This document shows, in pieces, positions 15,236 through 21,942 of a stretch of DNA of 21,942 nt (within the stretch, counting starts at the first letter, position 1; each line of letters begins with the position of its first letter). A program made the translations under genes and the position numbers. The stretch is from Flavobacteriales bacterium CG_4_9_14_3_um_filter_32_8 (GTDB lineage Bacteria > Bacteroidota > Bacteroidia > Flavobacteriales_E > Vicingaceae): NCBI GenBank assembly GCA_002790175.1, contig PFUQ01000115.1, positions 1 through 21,942 of the forward strand, in the 5' to 3' direction. The notes beneath the pieces are model-generated. The model was not told the DNA's origin and searched no databases. It saw only the letters and a program-made list of their open reading frames with translations.

Positions 15236-16668
15236 TATTGTAAGCTAATTTTTTTCTTTAAATCGTCGATATAACCTCTAAACCGTTTATCGGTATCCAT
15301 AAGGTTGTTAACGGTTTTGCATGCATGTAGCACTGTTGCATGGTCTTTTCCTCCGCAGTTCATACCAATAGTTGCCAAGCTAGATTTAGTCATTTGTTTA
15401 GAAAAATACATGGCAATTTGACGAGCCTGTACCACTTCTCTTTTTCTAGTTTTAGATTTTAGCATATCAATTGCCATATCAAAATAATCGCAAACTACTT
15501 TTTGTATGTAATCGATAGAAACTTCTTTAGCCGTATTTTTAACAAACTTGTCAACCATTTGACGGGCAAGATCTAAGTTAACCGCTTTTTTATTTAAGGA
15601 AGATTGTGCTAGAATTGAAATTAATGCACCTTCTAACTCACGAACATTAGTAGTGATGCTATATCCAATGTACTCAATCACATCTTTGGGCAAATCCAAT
15701 CCTTCTTGATACATTTTTTTCTCCAAAATAGCAATTCTAGTTTCTAGTGCGGGAGCTTGAATATCGGCTGCTAATCCCCATTTAAATCTAGAGAGCAATC
15801 GTTGTTCCATACCAATTATTTCAACAGGAGCTTTATCAGCAGTTAAAACAATTTGTTTGCCAGATTGGTGTAAATGGTTGAAAATATGAAAGAAAACATC
15901 TTGTGTTTTTGGTTTTCCTCCAAAAAATTGAACATCATCAATAATTAATACATCAATCATTTGATAGAAATGAATAAAATCATTTTGTTCATTATTTCTA
16001 ACAGCATCAATAAATTGGTGTGTGAATTTATCTGATGTAACGTATAAAACTGTTTTGTTGGGGAATCTATTTTTAACGTCAATTCCAATGGCATGAGCCA
16101 AATGAGTTTTTCCTAAACCTACACCACCATAAATTAATAAAGGATTAAAAGCAGTACCGCCAGGATTTTTTGCCACAGCAAAACCAGCAGATCTGGCTAA
16201 TCGGTTACAATCTCCTTCTACAAAATTACTAAAGGAATAGTTAGGGTTTAACTGAGAATCAATGTTAATCTTTTTAAGTCCAGGAATAATAAATGGGTTT
16301 CTTATAGATTTATCTTTATTTAAATCTAATGGCATTGAAACAGGGTTGTTTTTAAGAGCTTGTCTATTGGTTGCAGGAATTTTAACTGTATATGGTTTTG
16401 AACCCGAATGGCTATTTTCCATAACAATGCTATATTCCAATCTGCCTTCTGGACCTAATTCTTTTTTTATTGTTTTTTTAAGAATATTTACATAATGTTC
16501 TTCTAACCATTCGTAAAAAAATTGACTAGGAACTTGTATAGTTAGTACATCATTTTTTAATTTAATTGGAGTTATTGGATCAAACCAAGTTTTGTAGCTC
16601 TGTAAACTTACATTATCCTTGATTACTTGAAGGCAATTCTCCCACACTAAATTAAAATCTTTTTGCAT
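15235..16668 (-). CDS. dnaA: Chromosomal replication initiator DnaA
   Basis: 477 residues, full length. Domain I (1-80) holds W-x-x-x-x-x-x-I and Y-x-T-W-F. A linker spans about 85-125. The AAA+ domain starts near 135 with Y-S-F-S-N-F-V-E-G; Walker A is G-G-V-G-L-G-K-T (181-188), Walker B L-I-I-D-D (241-245), sensor 2 near R-E-L-E-G-A (343-348). Domain IV ends with the DNA-binding signature C-G-G-K-D-H-A-T-V-L-H-A-C-K-T (438-452). It binds DnaA boxes at oriC and opens the origin. It starts at ATG 16668, after an AGGAG Shine-Dalgarno site. Flanking 5'-nucleotidase, phosphatase-like and RsmI-like genes resemble, as I remember it, the dnaA neighbourhood of flavobacteria. Confidence 0.98.
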   Translation of the reverse strand: MQKDFNLVWENCLQVIKDNVSLQSYKTWFDPITPIKLKNDVLTIQVPSQFFYEWLEEHYVNILKKTIKKELGPEGRLEYSIVMENSHSGSKPYTVKIPATNRQALKNNPVSMPLDLNKDKSIRNPFIIPGLKKINIDSQLNPNYSFSNFVEGDCNRLARSAGFAVAKNPGGTAFNPLLIYGGVGLGKTHLAHAIGIDVKNRFPNKTVLYVTSDKFTHQFIDAVRNNEQNDFIHFYQMIDVLIIDDVQFFGGKPKTQDVFFHIFNHLHQSGKQIVLTADKAPVEIIGMEQRLLSRFKWGLAADIQAPALETRIAILEKKMYQEGLDLPKDVIEYIGYSITTNVRELEGALISILAQSSLNKKAVNLDLARQMVDKFVKNTAKEVSIDYIQKVVCDYFDMAIDMLKSKTRKREVVQARQIAMYFSKQMTKSSLATIGMNCGGKDHATVLHACKTVNNLMDTDKRFRGYIDDLKKKISLQ

Positions 16669-16676
16669 TTTATAAG

Positions 16677-16681
16677 CTCCT
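16677..16681 (-). promoter_or_regulatory. Shine-Dalgarno site of dnaA
   Basis: AGGAG on the minus strand, 8 bases before the ATG. This is the second clear Shine-Dalgarno site in the window. Confidence 0.6.
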
Positions 16682-16743
16682 GTATTAAATAGTTAAAATA
16701 TAAATAGTTGTTCGAAATTTAACAAATGATGATAAGAGTTAGC

Positions 16744-16752
16744 TGTTGATAA
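16744..16752 (-). promoter_or_regulatory. Possible single DnaA box upstream of dnaA
   Basis: TTATCAACA on the minus strand, one base from the consensus TTATNCACA, 76 bases before the dnaA start. It may serve autoregulation. No cluster of boxes is visible in the 227-base gap 16669-16895, which is otherwise AT-rich without a gene, so an origin there is not supported. Confidence 0.3.
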
Positions 16753-16895
16753 ATAAATTCACCTTATTTAATACTTTAATTAACTCAAATTCAACACTTT
16801 CCGTTTAAAAGTGGTGTTCTAATTTCTCTCTAACAAATATTTGAATAAAAAAGTGAAAAAAAAAACTTTTTAGCTATTGTTTTTTTAAAAACTTT

Positions 16896-17822
16896 TTATT
16901 CTACTCTAATGTTCTCTGACTTAAGAAAATAATCTTTGTTAGTATTAGTAATAAAGAAATCTATTCTGCCTAAATTAACTCCTGCCCAACCAACTTGATT
17001 TATCAATGTTATCGCCGAAGAAAGATTCTTTATCTCAGTTGGTTTTTCTAAAAAAGTATGGGTATGTCCACCAATAATTAAGTCAATGTTTTTTGTATTT
17101 TTTGCTAAAATTAAATCAGATATTTTATTTAAAGGGTGTTCATAACCCAAATGTGATAGACAAATAACAAGTTGACAACCTTCAGTTTCCTTTAAATAGG
17201 CTGCTATTTTGTTAGCAATTGGAAGGGGATTGTTATAAATTGTTTTTTCATAGTTTTTTTTATCTACTAAACCATCCAGTTCCACTCCTAAACCAAAAAC
17301 ACCAATTTTTACTCCATCTTTTAAAAAGGTAATATGCTCATGAATTTTATCTTTTAATACAGTATTTTTAAAATCGTAATTGGCATTTACGAAAGGAAAT
17401 TTTGCAAATGGTAGCATATCATTTAACCCCTCAATTCCATTATCAAAATCATGATTACCGATGGTTGCAGCATCATATTGCATTAAACTCATCAACTTAA
17501 AATCCAGTTCTCCTTTATATTTATTAAAGTAAGGAGTTCCCTGAAAAATATCTCCGGCATCAAATAATAAAACATTTTTTTCTTCGCTTCTTATTTTATT
17601 TATTAATGTCGCTCTTCGTGCAGCACCTCCTAAACCTGGATATTTTGGGTCTTTAGTAGGAAATGGCTCAATATGGCTATGAACATCATTCGTATGCAGA
17701 ATGGTGATTTTAGTGTACTTCTTTTTATTAGCAGCAAAAGAACGAAAAGGAATCAGGTTTAGGATAGTTAAACCTAGAGAACCGATTAAAGTTTGTTTGA
17801 TAAATTTTCTTCTGTTATTCAT
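16896..17822 (-). CDS. Exported metallophosphoesterase, N-terminal half of a split 5'-nucleotidase
   Basis: 308 residues. Residues 4-9 (R-R-K-F-I-K) followed by a hydrophobic stretch to about 30 form a probable Tat signal. The calcineurin-like domain shows D46-x-H48 in H-T-N-D-V-H, G-D-I at 90-92, G-N-H-D at 122-125, and later L-S-H-L-G and G-G-H-T-H-T: all metal-binding motifs of the 5'-nucleotidase/UshA family. It ends where the C-terminal substrate-binding domain would begin; that domain is encoded by the gene immediately upstream. The ATG overlaps the upstream stop as ATGA. Together they should dephosphorylate nucleotides in the periplasm to salvage nucleosides and phosphate. Confidence 0.92.
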   Translation of the reverse strand: MNNRRKFIKQTLIGSLGLTILNLIPFRSFAANKKKYTKITILHTNDVHSHIEPFPTKDPKYPGLGGAARRATLINKIRSEEKNVLLFDAGDIFQGTPYFNKYKGELDFKLMSLMQYDAATIGNHDFDNGIEGLNDMLPFAKFPFVNANYDFKNTVLKDKIHEHITFLKDGVKIGVFGLGVELDGLVDKKNYEKTIYNNPLPIANKIAAYLKETEGCQLVICLSHLGYEHPLNKISDLILAKNTKNIDLIIGGHTHTFLEKPTEIKNLSSAITLINQVGWAGVNLGRIDFFITNTNKDYFLKSENIRVE

Positions 17823-18613
17823 TTTAATCTCAATTTATCGAGGATTATTCTATCATCCAAAACACTCGTCAATTTATTTCCTTTTCTATTTTCACTTTCA
17901 CAGTATTTTATTATAGCATCTCTCAATTTAATATTTAAAGGCTCAATTTTAATTGGTTTGGAAAAGAAACTCATGTTATCTCCACCATTAGCTAAATAAT
18001 CAGAAGTTAATATTTTGAACTCACTATTTATCCTGTATTTATTCTCTTTGATTAGAAAATACATATCCAATACATCACTGTGCTGTTCTAAATACTCGAC
18101 TAAGGTTAAACCTTTAGAGATTGGTTGCCCACCAACCTGAAACAAATAATTAACTAAAGAGTTAAAAGCTTCTTTACTTATTGTTACCACCACCAATTCA
18201 TTTTCAAAAGGCATCAATTCAAAAATTTTACCTTTTGTTATTTCTCCTTTTGGTAACGAGGTTCTTAATCCACCGAAATTTAAAAGACAGAAATCAATGC
18301 TATCATTGTCTACAGGTTGATAAAGTTGATTGGCTATTTCCAAACTTAAATCAGCAACTAAGTTACCCAGTTTGGTTTGAGCTTTTCCCTTTTCAATTGG
18401 AAATTCTTCAGCAGCAATTACCAAAACCTCATTCATTTCTTTTTCTAAATTTTCGCGATAAGGTTTTATTAATGAATCGGTTTGTAGGTCGTTCACCATA
18501 CTAGAATCCATATTAATTAACGAATGGTCTGTGGTGAAATACTTAGCAGGACTGCATTGTATAATTAACAATACAAGTAAAAGAAAGATGCTATAGTAAA
18601 TACTTTTTCTCAA
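17819..18613 (-). CDS. 5'-nucleotidase C-terminal domain protein, probable lipoprotein
   Basis: 264 residues. The start is TTG 18613. No in-frame ATG lies upstream, and the next internal Met falls after the signal peptide. Residues 1-19 are a hydrophobic signal ending L-I-I-Q before C20; Gln at -1 makes the lipobox imperfect. Residues about 60-255 are the 5_nucleotid_C domain: N-F-G-G-L-R (112-117), L-P-K-G-E-I-T, and the nucleotide-binding D-Y-L-A-N-G-G-D-N-M-S-F-F (205-217). This domain holds the base in UshA-type enzymes and is normally fused behind the metallophosphoesterase; here it comes first, on its own gene. It is divergent from the thioesterase gene with 44 bases between. Confidence 0.9.
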   Translation of the reverse strand: MRKSIYYSIFLLLVLLIIQCSPAKYFTTDHSLINMDSSMVNDLQTDSLIKPYRENLEKEMNEVLVIAAEEFPIEKGKAQTKLGNLVADLSLEIANQLYQPVDNDSIDFCLLNFGGLRTSLPKGEITKGKIFELMPFENELVVVTISKEAFNSLVNYLFQVGGQPISKGLTLVEYLEQHSDVLDMYFLIKENKYRINSEFKILTSDYLANGGDNMSFFSKPIKIEPLNIKLRDAIIKYCESENRKGNKLTSVLDDRIILDKLRLK

Positions 18614-18657
18614 AAGAATATGATTATTTTCGCTGACTAAATTAATATAAAATTTGC

Positions 18658-19062
18658 ATGTATAAATCTAAAACAAAAATAAGAGTAAGATATGCTGAAA
18701 CTGACATGATGGGCTACGTTTATTATGGAAATTATGCTTCTTATTTTGAAGTTGCCAGAGTTGAATCTATTCGCCAATTGGGATTTAGTTACCGTAAAAT
18801 GGAAGACGAAGGAATTGCTTTGCCAGTTTTAGATTTTTCTATTAAATATTTTAAACCTGCTTTTTACGATGACGAATTAACAATAGAAACTACCGTTACT
18901 GAGTTGCCTAAAGCACGCATTCATTTTACTTATCAAACATTTAATGCAGAAGGATTGTTGCTTAATGAAGCAAAAACTACATTGGTATTTTTTAATAAAA
19001 ATACCATGAAACCATGTTTGGCTCCTGCTGACTTTACTGAAGCTATGAAAAAATATTTTTAA
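18658..19062 (+). CDS. YbgC/FadM-family acyl-CoA thioesterase
   Basis: 134 residues, a single hotdog domain. The signature Y-A-E-T-D-M-M-G-Y-V-Y-Y-G-N-Y (12-26) carries the catalytic D16, as in 4-hydroxybenzoyl-CoA thioesterase and YbgC. A second family stretch is F-E-V-A-R-V-E near 30-36. It hydrolyses acyl-CoA in the cytoplasm, usually as a tetramer; the substrate cannot be told. AATTTG directly precedes the ATG, so the leader may be very short. It is probably not part of the arsenic operon, whose operator begins 17 bases after it. Confidence 0.9.
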   Translation: MYKSKTKIRVRYAETDMMGYVYYGNYASYFEVARVESIRQLGFSYRKMEDEGIALPVLDFSIKYFKPAFYDDELTIETTVTELPKARIHFTYQTFNAEGLLLNEAKTTLVFFNKNTMKPCLAPADFTEAMKKYF

Positions 19063-19078
19063 TAAATAATCTTATTCC

Positions 19079-19110
19079 ATTTATTTATCGTAATATTGCG
19101 ATAAATAAAT
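19079..19110. promoter_or_regulatory. ArsR operator over the arsR start
   Basis: A perfect inverted repeat, ATTTATTTATCG (19079-19090) and CGATAAATAAAT (19099-19110), spaced by TAATATTG. The right arm includes the first two bases of the arsR ATG. The spacer itself is one base from the -7 consensus TAnnTTTG. ArsR/SmtB repressors bind such dimeric sites, so a bound repressor would cover the promoter and the start codon. Confidence 0.75.
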
Positions 19111-19444
19111 GAACATGGGAACTACAAAATCCAATAATTTTACTTCAAAACAAAACCGAAAAGCTGAATTATTTAAAGCCTTAGGTCATCCTGCACGTAT
19201 TGCTATCATCGAATTTCTAATCAACCAAAAATCGTGTATTTGTGGTGATATTGTGGAAGAACTTCCCTTATCACAATCTACTATTTCTCAACATTTAAAA
19301 GAATTAAAAGATGTTGGCATCATTAAAGGTGATATTGAAGGTGCAAAAACTTGTTATTGCGTTGACGACAAAGTATGGAGGGAGCTGGAAGAAATAAGTA
19401 TCTTATTGATGAGTAGTTATTCAGAAAAAAATAAATGTTGTTAA
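19109..19444 (+). CDS. arsR: ArsR-family arsenite-responsive repressor
   Basis: 111 residues. The winged helix-turn-helix spans about 18-90: L-F-K-A-L-G-H-P-A-R-I (21-31), recognition helix L-S-Q-S-T-I-S-Q-H-L-K-E-L (54-66), and the wing near I-I-K-G-D-I-E-G. C43-I-C45 sits in the position of the arsenite-binding C-V-C of classical ArsR, and C82, C84, C110 and C111 add further thiols. It likely represses its own operon and releases DNA on binding arsenite. It starts at ATG 19109 inside the operator; ATG 19115 is an alternative. Downstream genes ArsM, an ArsC-like protein and ACR3 confirm the arsenic role. Confidence 0.93.
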   Translation: MNMGTTKSNNFTSKQNRKAELFKALGHPARIAIIEFLINQKSCICGDIVEELPLSQSTISQHLKELKDVGIIKGDIEGAKTCYCVDDKVWRELEEISILLMSSYSEKNKCC

Positions 19445-19448
19445 ACTT

Positions 19449-19495
19449 CGTCATTGAGAAAGGAGAATGAGATTGCTTCGTTCCTCGCGATGACG
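19449..19495. repeat. Dispersed palindromic element between arsR and arsM
   Basis: CGTCAT (19449-19454) and ATGACG (19490-19495) bound a 47-base element with the inner stretch GATTGCTTCGTTCCTCGCG. Read on the minus strand it resembles a repeat I remember as common in Bacteroidota and other genomes (CGTCATTGCGAGGAACGAAG, then CAATCTC). It starts 4 bases after the arsR stop and is GC-richer than its surroundings. Confidence 0.7.
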
Positions 19496-19510
19496 TTAAA
19501 AATAAAAGAT

Positions 19511-20344
19511 ATGAAAAATTCAGAAGAATTAAAACAAATTGTAAAGGACAAATACAGCGAAATTGCTTTACAATCAAAAACAGAAAATGAAACCAGTTGT
19601 TGTGGAGCAGGTGGTTGTTGTACCGTTGATTATGCCGTATTTGCGGAAGACTATACCAAATTGGGTGGTTATAATGCTGATGCCGATTTAGGTTTGGGTT
19701 GCGGAATTCCAACCGAATTTGCCCAAATAAACAAAGGCGACATCGTTTTAGATTTAGGCTCTGGTGCTGGAAATGACTGTTTTGTTGCAAGAGCTTTAAC
19801 TGGAGAATCAGGCAAAGTTATTGGGGTGGACATGACCGAAGTAATGATAACAAAAGCTAGAGAAAATGCCGAAAAGTTAAATTTCAACAATGTGGAGTTT
19901 AGATTGGGCGATGTAGAAAGTTTGCCGATTGGTGGCAATAGAATTGATGTGGTCATCAGTAATTGTGTGTTAAATTTGGTTCCTGATAAAGTAAAAGCGT
20001 TTGCCGAAATGTATCGGGTGTTAAAACCTAGCGGACATTTTAGTGTTTCTGACGTGGTGCTAAAAGGTAATTTACCAGCTAATTTAAAAAACGATGCTGA
20101 AATGTATGCTGGTTGTGTTTCTGGAGCTATTCAATTGAATGATTACATGAATATTATTCATAATGCTGGTTTTACAGCAATTAGCATTCAAAAAGAAAAA
20201 CCAGTGGTGCTTCCCAACGAAATACTTTCAAAATATCTTTCGACTCAAGAAATTGAACAATACAAACTTGGCGAATTCGGTATTTTTAGCGTAACCGTTT
20301 ATGGACAAAAATCGTGTTGTGAACCAAATTCAGGATGTTGTTAA
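19511..20344 (+). CDS. arsM: Arsenite S-adenosylmethionine methyltransferase ArsM
   Basis: 277 residues from ATG 19511. The frame continues upstream, but that part is the palindromic repeat, so it is not genuine coding sequence. The SAM motif is V-L-D-L-G-S-G-A-G-N-D (79-89). The three conserved arsenite-binding cysteines are present: C64 (G-L-G-C-G), C152 (S-N-C-V-L-N-L) and C202 (Y-A-G-C-V-S-G). Extra pairs C30-C31, C36-C37 and a C-terminal S-C-C-E-P-N-S-G-C-C are typical of this family. It methylates As(III) in steps to more volatile or exportable species. It ends 1 base before the reductase-like gene. Confidence 0.95.
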   Translation: MKNSEELKQIVKDKYSEIALQSKTENETSCCGAGGCCTVDYAVFAEDYTKLGGYNADADLGLGCGIPTEFAQINKGDIVLDLGSGAGNDCFVARALTGESGKVIGVDMTEVMITKARENAEKLNFNNVEFRLGDVESLPIGGNRIDVVISNCVLNLVPDKVKAFAEMYRVLKPSGHFSVSDVVLKGNLPANLKNDAEMYAGCVSGAIQLNDYMNIIHNAGFTAISIQKEKPVVLPNEILSKYLSTQEIEQYKLGEFGIFSVTVYGQKSCCEPNSGCC

Positions 20345-20345
20345 G

Positions 20346-20969
20346 ATGATTACAAAAGAACTTAATTTACTCATTGAACAACTTGTTACCAAGTTTGATG
20401 AGATTAGCGAAGAGCGTAAATCTGCCTTAATGGGTTTGGTTGATTTTATTCAAAACAAACGGAATAATAACGAAATAACTGACCTCATTTTTATTTGTAC
20501 GCACAATTCCAGAAGAAGCCATTTGGCTCAAATTTGGGCTCAAACGGCGGCAAGTTTTTATAACATTCCGAATGTTTTTTGTTATTCGGGAGGAACAGAA
20601 ACCACAGCACTTTACCCATCAGTAACTCAAACATTATTGAGCAGCGGATTTAAAATTCAACAACTTTCGAAAAACGAAAATTCGGTGTATAGTTTTAAAT
20701 TTGATGAGAATCAACCTTCAATCATTTGTTTTTCAAAAAGGTATAGTGATATCTTTAATCCTCAAAGCAATTTTGCTGCCGTGATGACTTGTACTCATGC
20801 CGAAGAAAATTGTCCGTTTATTCCTAATGCTACCAAAAGAATAAGTTTGCCTTACAACGATCCAAAAGAGTTTGATGGAACACCTTTACAAAAAGCAAAA
20901 TACGAGGAGCGTTCATTGGAGATAGGGATAGAAATGTTATACGTTTTCTCTAAACTAAAAACAGGGTAA
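20346..20969 (+). CDS. Thioredoxin-type arsenate reductase-like protein (LMW-PTP fold)
   Basis: 207 residues from ATG 20346; an earlier start at 20301 would overlap arsM. Residues 1-45 are a helical N-terminal extension not found in classical ArsC. The phosphatase-like P-loop is C51-T-H-N-S-R-R57-S, fitting CX5R. C149-X6-C156 (T-C-T-H-A-E-E-N-C-P) matches the redox pair C82-X6-C89 of S. aureus ArsC, so the three-cysteine relay is complete. It would reduce arsenate to arsenite and be recycled by thioredoxin. Classical ArsC is about 130 residues and reads N-S-C-R-S; here the base before R57 is Arg, not Cys. Its place in the ars operon supports the role. Confidence 0.88.
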   Translation: MITKELNLLIEQLVTKFDEISEERKSALMGLVDFIQNKRNNNEITDLIFICTHNSRRSHLAQIWAQTAASFYNIPNVFCYSGGTETTALYPSVTQTLLSSGFKIQQLSKNENSVYSFKFDENQPSIICFSKRYSDIFNPQSNFAAVMTCTHAEENCPFIPNATKRISLPYNDPKEFDGTPLQKAKYEERSLEIGIEMLYVFSKLKTG

Positions 20970-20989
20970 CTAGCAAAATAAAAGGTTAG

Positions 20990-21032
20990 AAGTCGGAAGA
21001 CCGAAGACCGAAGTGCTTCCGTCTTCCGACTT
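20990..21032. repeat. Palindromic element between the arsenate reductase-like gene and acr3
   Basis: AAGTCGGAAGAC (20990-21001) and GTCTTCCGACTT (21021-21032) are perfect 12-base arms around a 19-base loop that holds GAAG-tg-CTTC and direct copies of AGACCGA. It is not followed by a T run on either strand, so it is more like a dispersed repeat or mRNA-stability hairpin than a terminator. Confidence 0.75.
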
Positions 21033-21050
21033 CCGACAAAAAATAATGTG

Positions 21051-21058
21051 TAAATTTA
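21051..21058 (+). promoter_or_regulatory. Possible -7 element ahead of acr3, TAAATTTA
   Basis: One base from TAnnTTTG, 14 bases before the acr3 ATG and just after the palindrome. It could give the pump an extra promoter; no TTG lies at the right distance. Confidence 0.25.
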
Positions 21059-21072
21059 TTATTCTTAGTAAT

Positions 21073-21942
21073 ATGTCAGCAAACAATTGTGCACCAGTAG
21101 TAGAACGTAAAAAATTAGGTTTTCTCGACCGATTTTTAACCCTTTGGATTTTCCTTGCTATGGCAATTGGAGTTTCAATAGGTTATGTTATGCCATCGAG
21201 TAGCGGTTTTATCAATTCCTTTTCGAGTGGAACAACCAACATACCATTGGCTGTTGGGTTAATTTTAATGATGTATCCACCTTTAGCAAAAGTAAAATAC
21301 GAACAAATAGGAGAGGTGTTTAAAAACACTAAAGTTTTAGGAGCTTCACTTTTTTTAAACTGGATTGTTGGACCCATATTAATGTTTTTCTTGGCGTTAC
21401 TTTTCCTAAAAGGTTACCCAGAATATATGATTGGATTAATCTTAATCGGTTTGGCTCGATGCATTGCTATGGTAGTGGTTTGGAACGATTTAGCCGACGG
21501 AAACAGAGAATACGCTGCTGGATTAATCGCCTTAAACAGTATTTTTCAGGTGTTGCTTTACAGCGTTTACGCTTATGTTTTTATTACCATTTTACCTCCT
21601 TATTTTGGTTACACTGGTTTTGAAGTCAACATTAGTATTGCACAAATTGCCGAAAGTGTGGGTATTTATTTGGGAATTCCGTTTGCACTAGGTATCATTA
21701 GCCGTTATACCTTAATAAAATTAAAAGGCGAAGACTGGTTTCAAAACAAATATGTTCCCATTATTTCACCCATTACTTTAATTGCCTTGTTATTTACTAT
21801 TCTCATTATGTTTAGTTTAAAAGGCGAATTGATTGTACAAATACCTATGGATGTGGTTCGAATAGCTATTCCGCTAGTCATTTATTTTGTGGTGATGTTT
21901 GTGATGAGTTTTTTTATCGGGAAATATTTTGGTGCCGATTAC
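21073..21942 (+). CDS. acr3: ACR3-family arsenite efflux permease (3' end outside window)
   Basis: The frame runs open from ATG 21073 to the last base, 290 codons; a complete ACR3 has about 340-400. The N-terminus (C-A-P-V-V-E-R-K-K-L-G-F-L-D-R) is followed by membrane helices. The family core G-L-A-R-C-I-A-M-V-V-V-W-N-D-L-A (near residues 125-140) has the conserved cysteine needed for As(III) transport, followed by A-L-N-S-I-F-Q-V. About eight helices are visible. ACR3 exports arsenite across the inner membrane using the proton gradient. It closes the operon arsR-arsM-arsC-like-acr3, 103 bases after the preceding gene. Confidence 0.95.
   Translation, partial: MSANNCAPVVERKKLGFLDRFLTLWIFLAMAIGVSIGYVMPSSSGFINSFSSGTTNIPLAVGLILMMYPPLAKVKYEQIGEVFKNTKVLGASLFLNWIVGPILMFFLALLFLKGYPEYMIGLILIGLARCIAMVVVWNDLADGNREYAAGLIALNSIFQVLLYSVYAYVFITILPPYFGYTGFEVNISIAQIAESVGIYLGIPFALGIISRYTLIKLKGEDWFQNKYVPIISPITLIALLFTILIMFSLKGELIVQIPMDVVRIAIPLVIYFVVMFVMSFFIGKYFGADY

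Noticed and set aside
16846..16872. AAAAAGT/ACTTTTT hairpin after the metallophosphoesterase gene
   Set aside because: Stem is almost only A-T pairs in a homopolymer-rich stretch, so it is too weak to call a terminator.
17701..18504. Plus-strand frames opposite the 5'-nucleotidase genes
   Set aside because: Shadows of well-supported minus-strand genes with low-complexity translations.
19454..19510. Longer arsM start at TTG 19454 or ATG 19490
   Set aside because: The added residues are translation of the dispersed repeat; ATG 19511 gives a normal ArsM N-terminus.
20301..20345. Earlier start of the arsenate reductase-like gene
   Set aside because: It would overlap the Cys-rich end of arsM; ATG 20346, one base after the arsM stop, is more natural.
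20990..21032. Hairpin as intrinsic terminator inside the ars operon
   Set aside because: No T run follows on either strand, and acr3 belongs to the same pathway.
1..21942. CRISPR array, tRNA/rRNA genes, transposase or integrase
   Set aside because: Looked for direct-repeat arrays, cloverleaf-like segments and mobile-element proteins; none seen by eye.

Overview
The window comes from a low-GC genome of the phylum Bacteroidota, probably a flavobacterium-like lineage. The signs are a secreted protein with a type IX secretion (T9SS) C-terminal sorting domain, promoter elements of the Bacteroidota type (TAnnTTTG), few Shine-Dalgarno sequences, LytTR and HisKA_3 two-component proteins, and small GC-rich palindromes in an AT-rich background. 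It reads as ordinary chromosome with an arsenic-resistance operon at its right end. I see no phage, insertion sequence, CRISPR array, tRNA or rRNA. No stretch without a gene is longer than about 235 bases.

Left part, 1-3773, all plus: a signalling cluster. The 3' end of a histidine kinase is followed by three proteins that each begin with a similar receiver domain but have different outputs: LytTR DNA binding, a PP2C/SpoIIE-type phosphatase, and a HisKA_3/HATPase histidine kinase. This looks like a branched phosphorelay. Next come a small secreted protein of unknown function (3839-4279) and a remarkable 554-residue protein (4347-6011). It has an N-terminal domain of strict 12-residue repeats and a C-terminal two-helix potassium-channel pore with the filter TVGYGD. 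A ridA-like gene follows it after 6 bases.

Middle part, 6426-13828: a 67-residue protein of unknown function and an ECF sigma factor on the minus strand, the latter divergent from uvrA. Then a family 2-like glycosyltransferase converges on a GtrA-like membrane protein (their 3' ends overlap by 4 bases), and a T9SS-secreted protein follows.

Right of centre, 13829-18613, all minus: a dnaA neighbourhood. In transcription order it holds the two halves of a 5'-nucleotidase on separate, overlapping genes (lipoprotein-like C-terminal domain first, then the metallophosphoesterase domain with an RR signal), dnaA, a 45-residue single-pass membrane protein, a low-molecular-weight tyrosine-phosphatase homologue whose catalytic cysteine is tryptophan, and an RsmI-like methyltransferase. 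The last three overlap and form an operon.

Right end, 18658-21942, all plus: a YbgC-like thioesterase, then an arsenic operon. An ArsR repressor has a perfect 12-8-12 inverted repeat over its start codon. It is followed by an arsenite methyltransferase (ArsM), a thioredoxin-type arsenate reductase-like protein, and an ACR3 arsenite efflux pump cut by the window end. Together these would reduce arsenate, methylate arsenite and export it under arsenite-responsive control. Two different palindromic repeat elements sit between genes of this operon.

The strongest candidates for something new are the 12-residue-repeat potassium channel and the tyrosine-phosphatase homologue that has lost its nucleophile.
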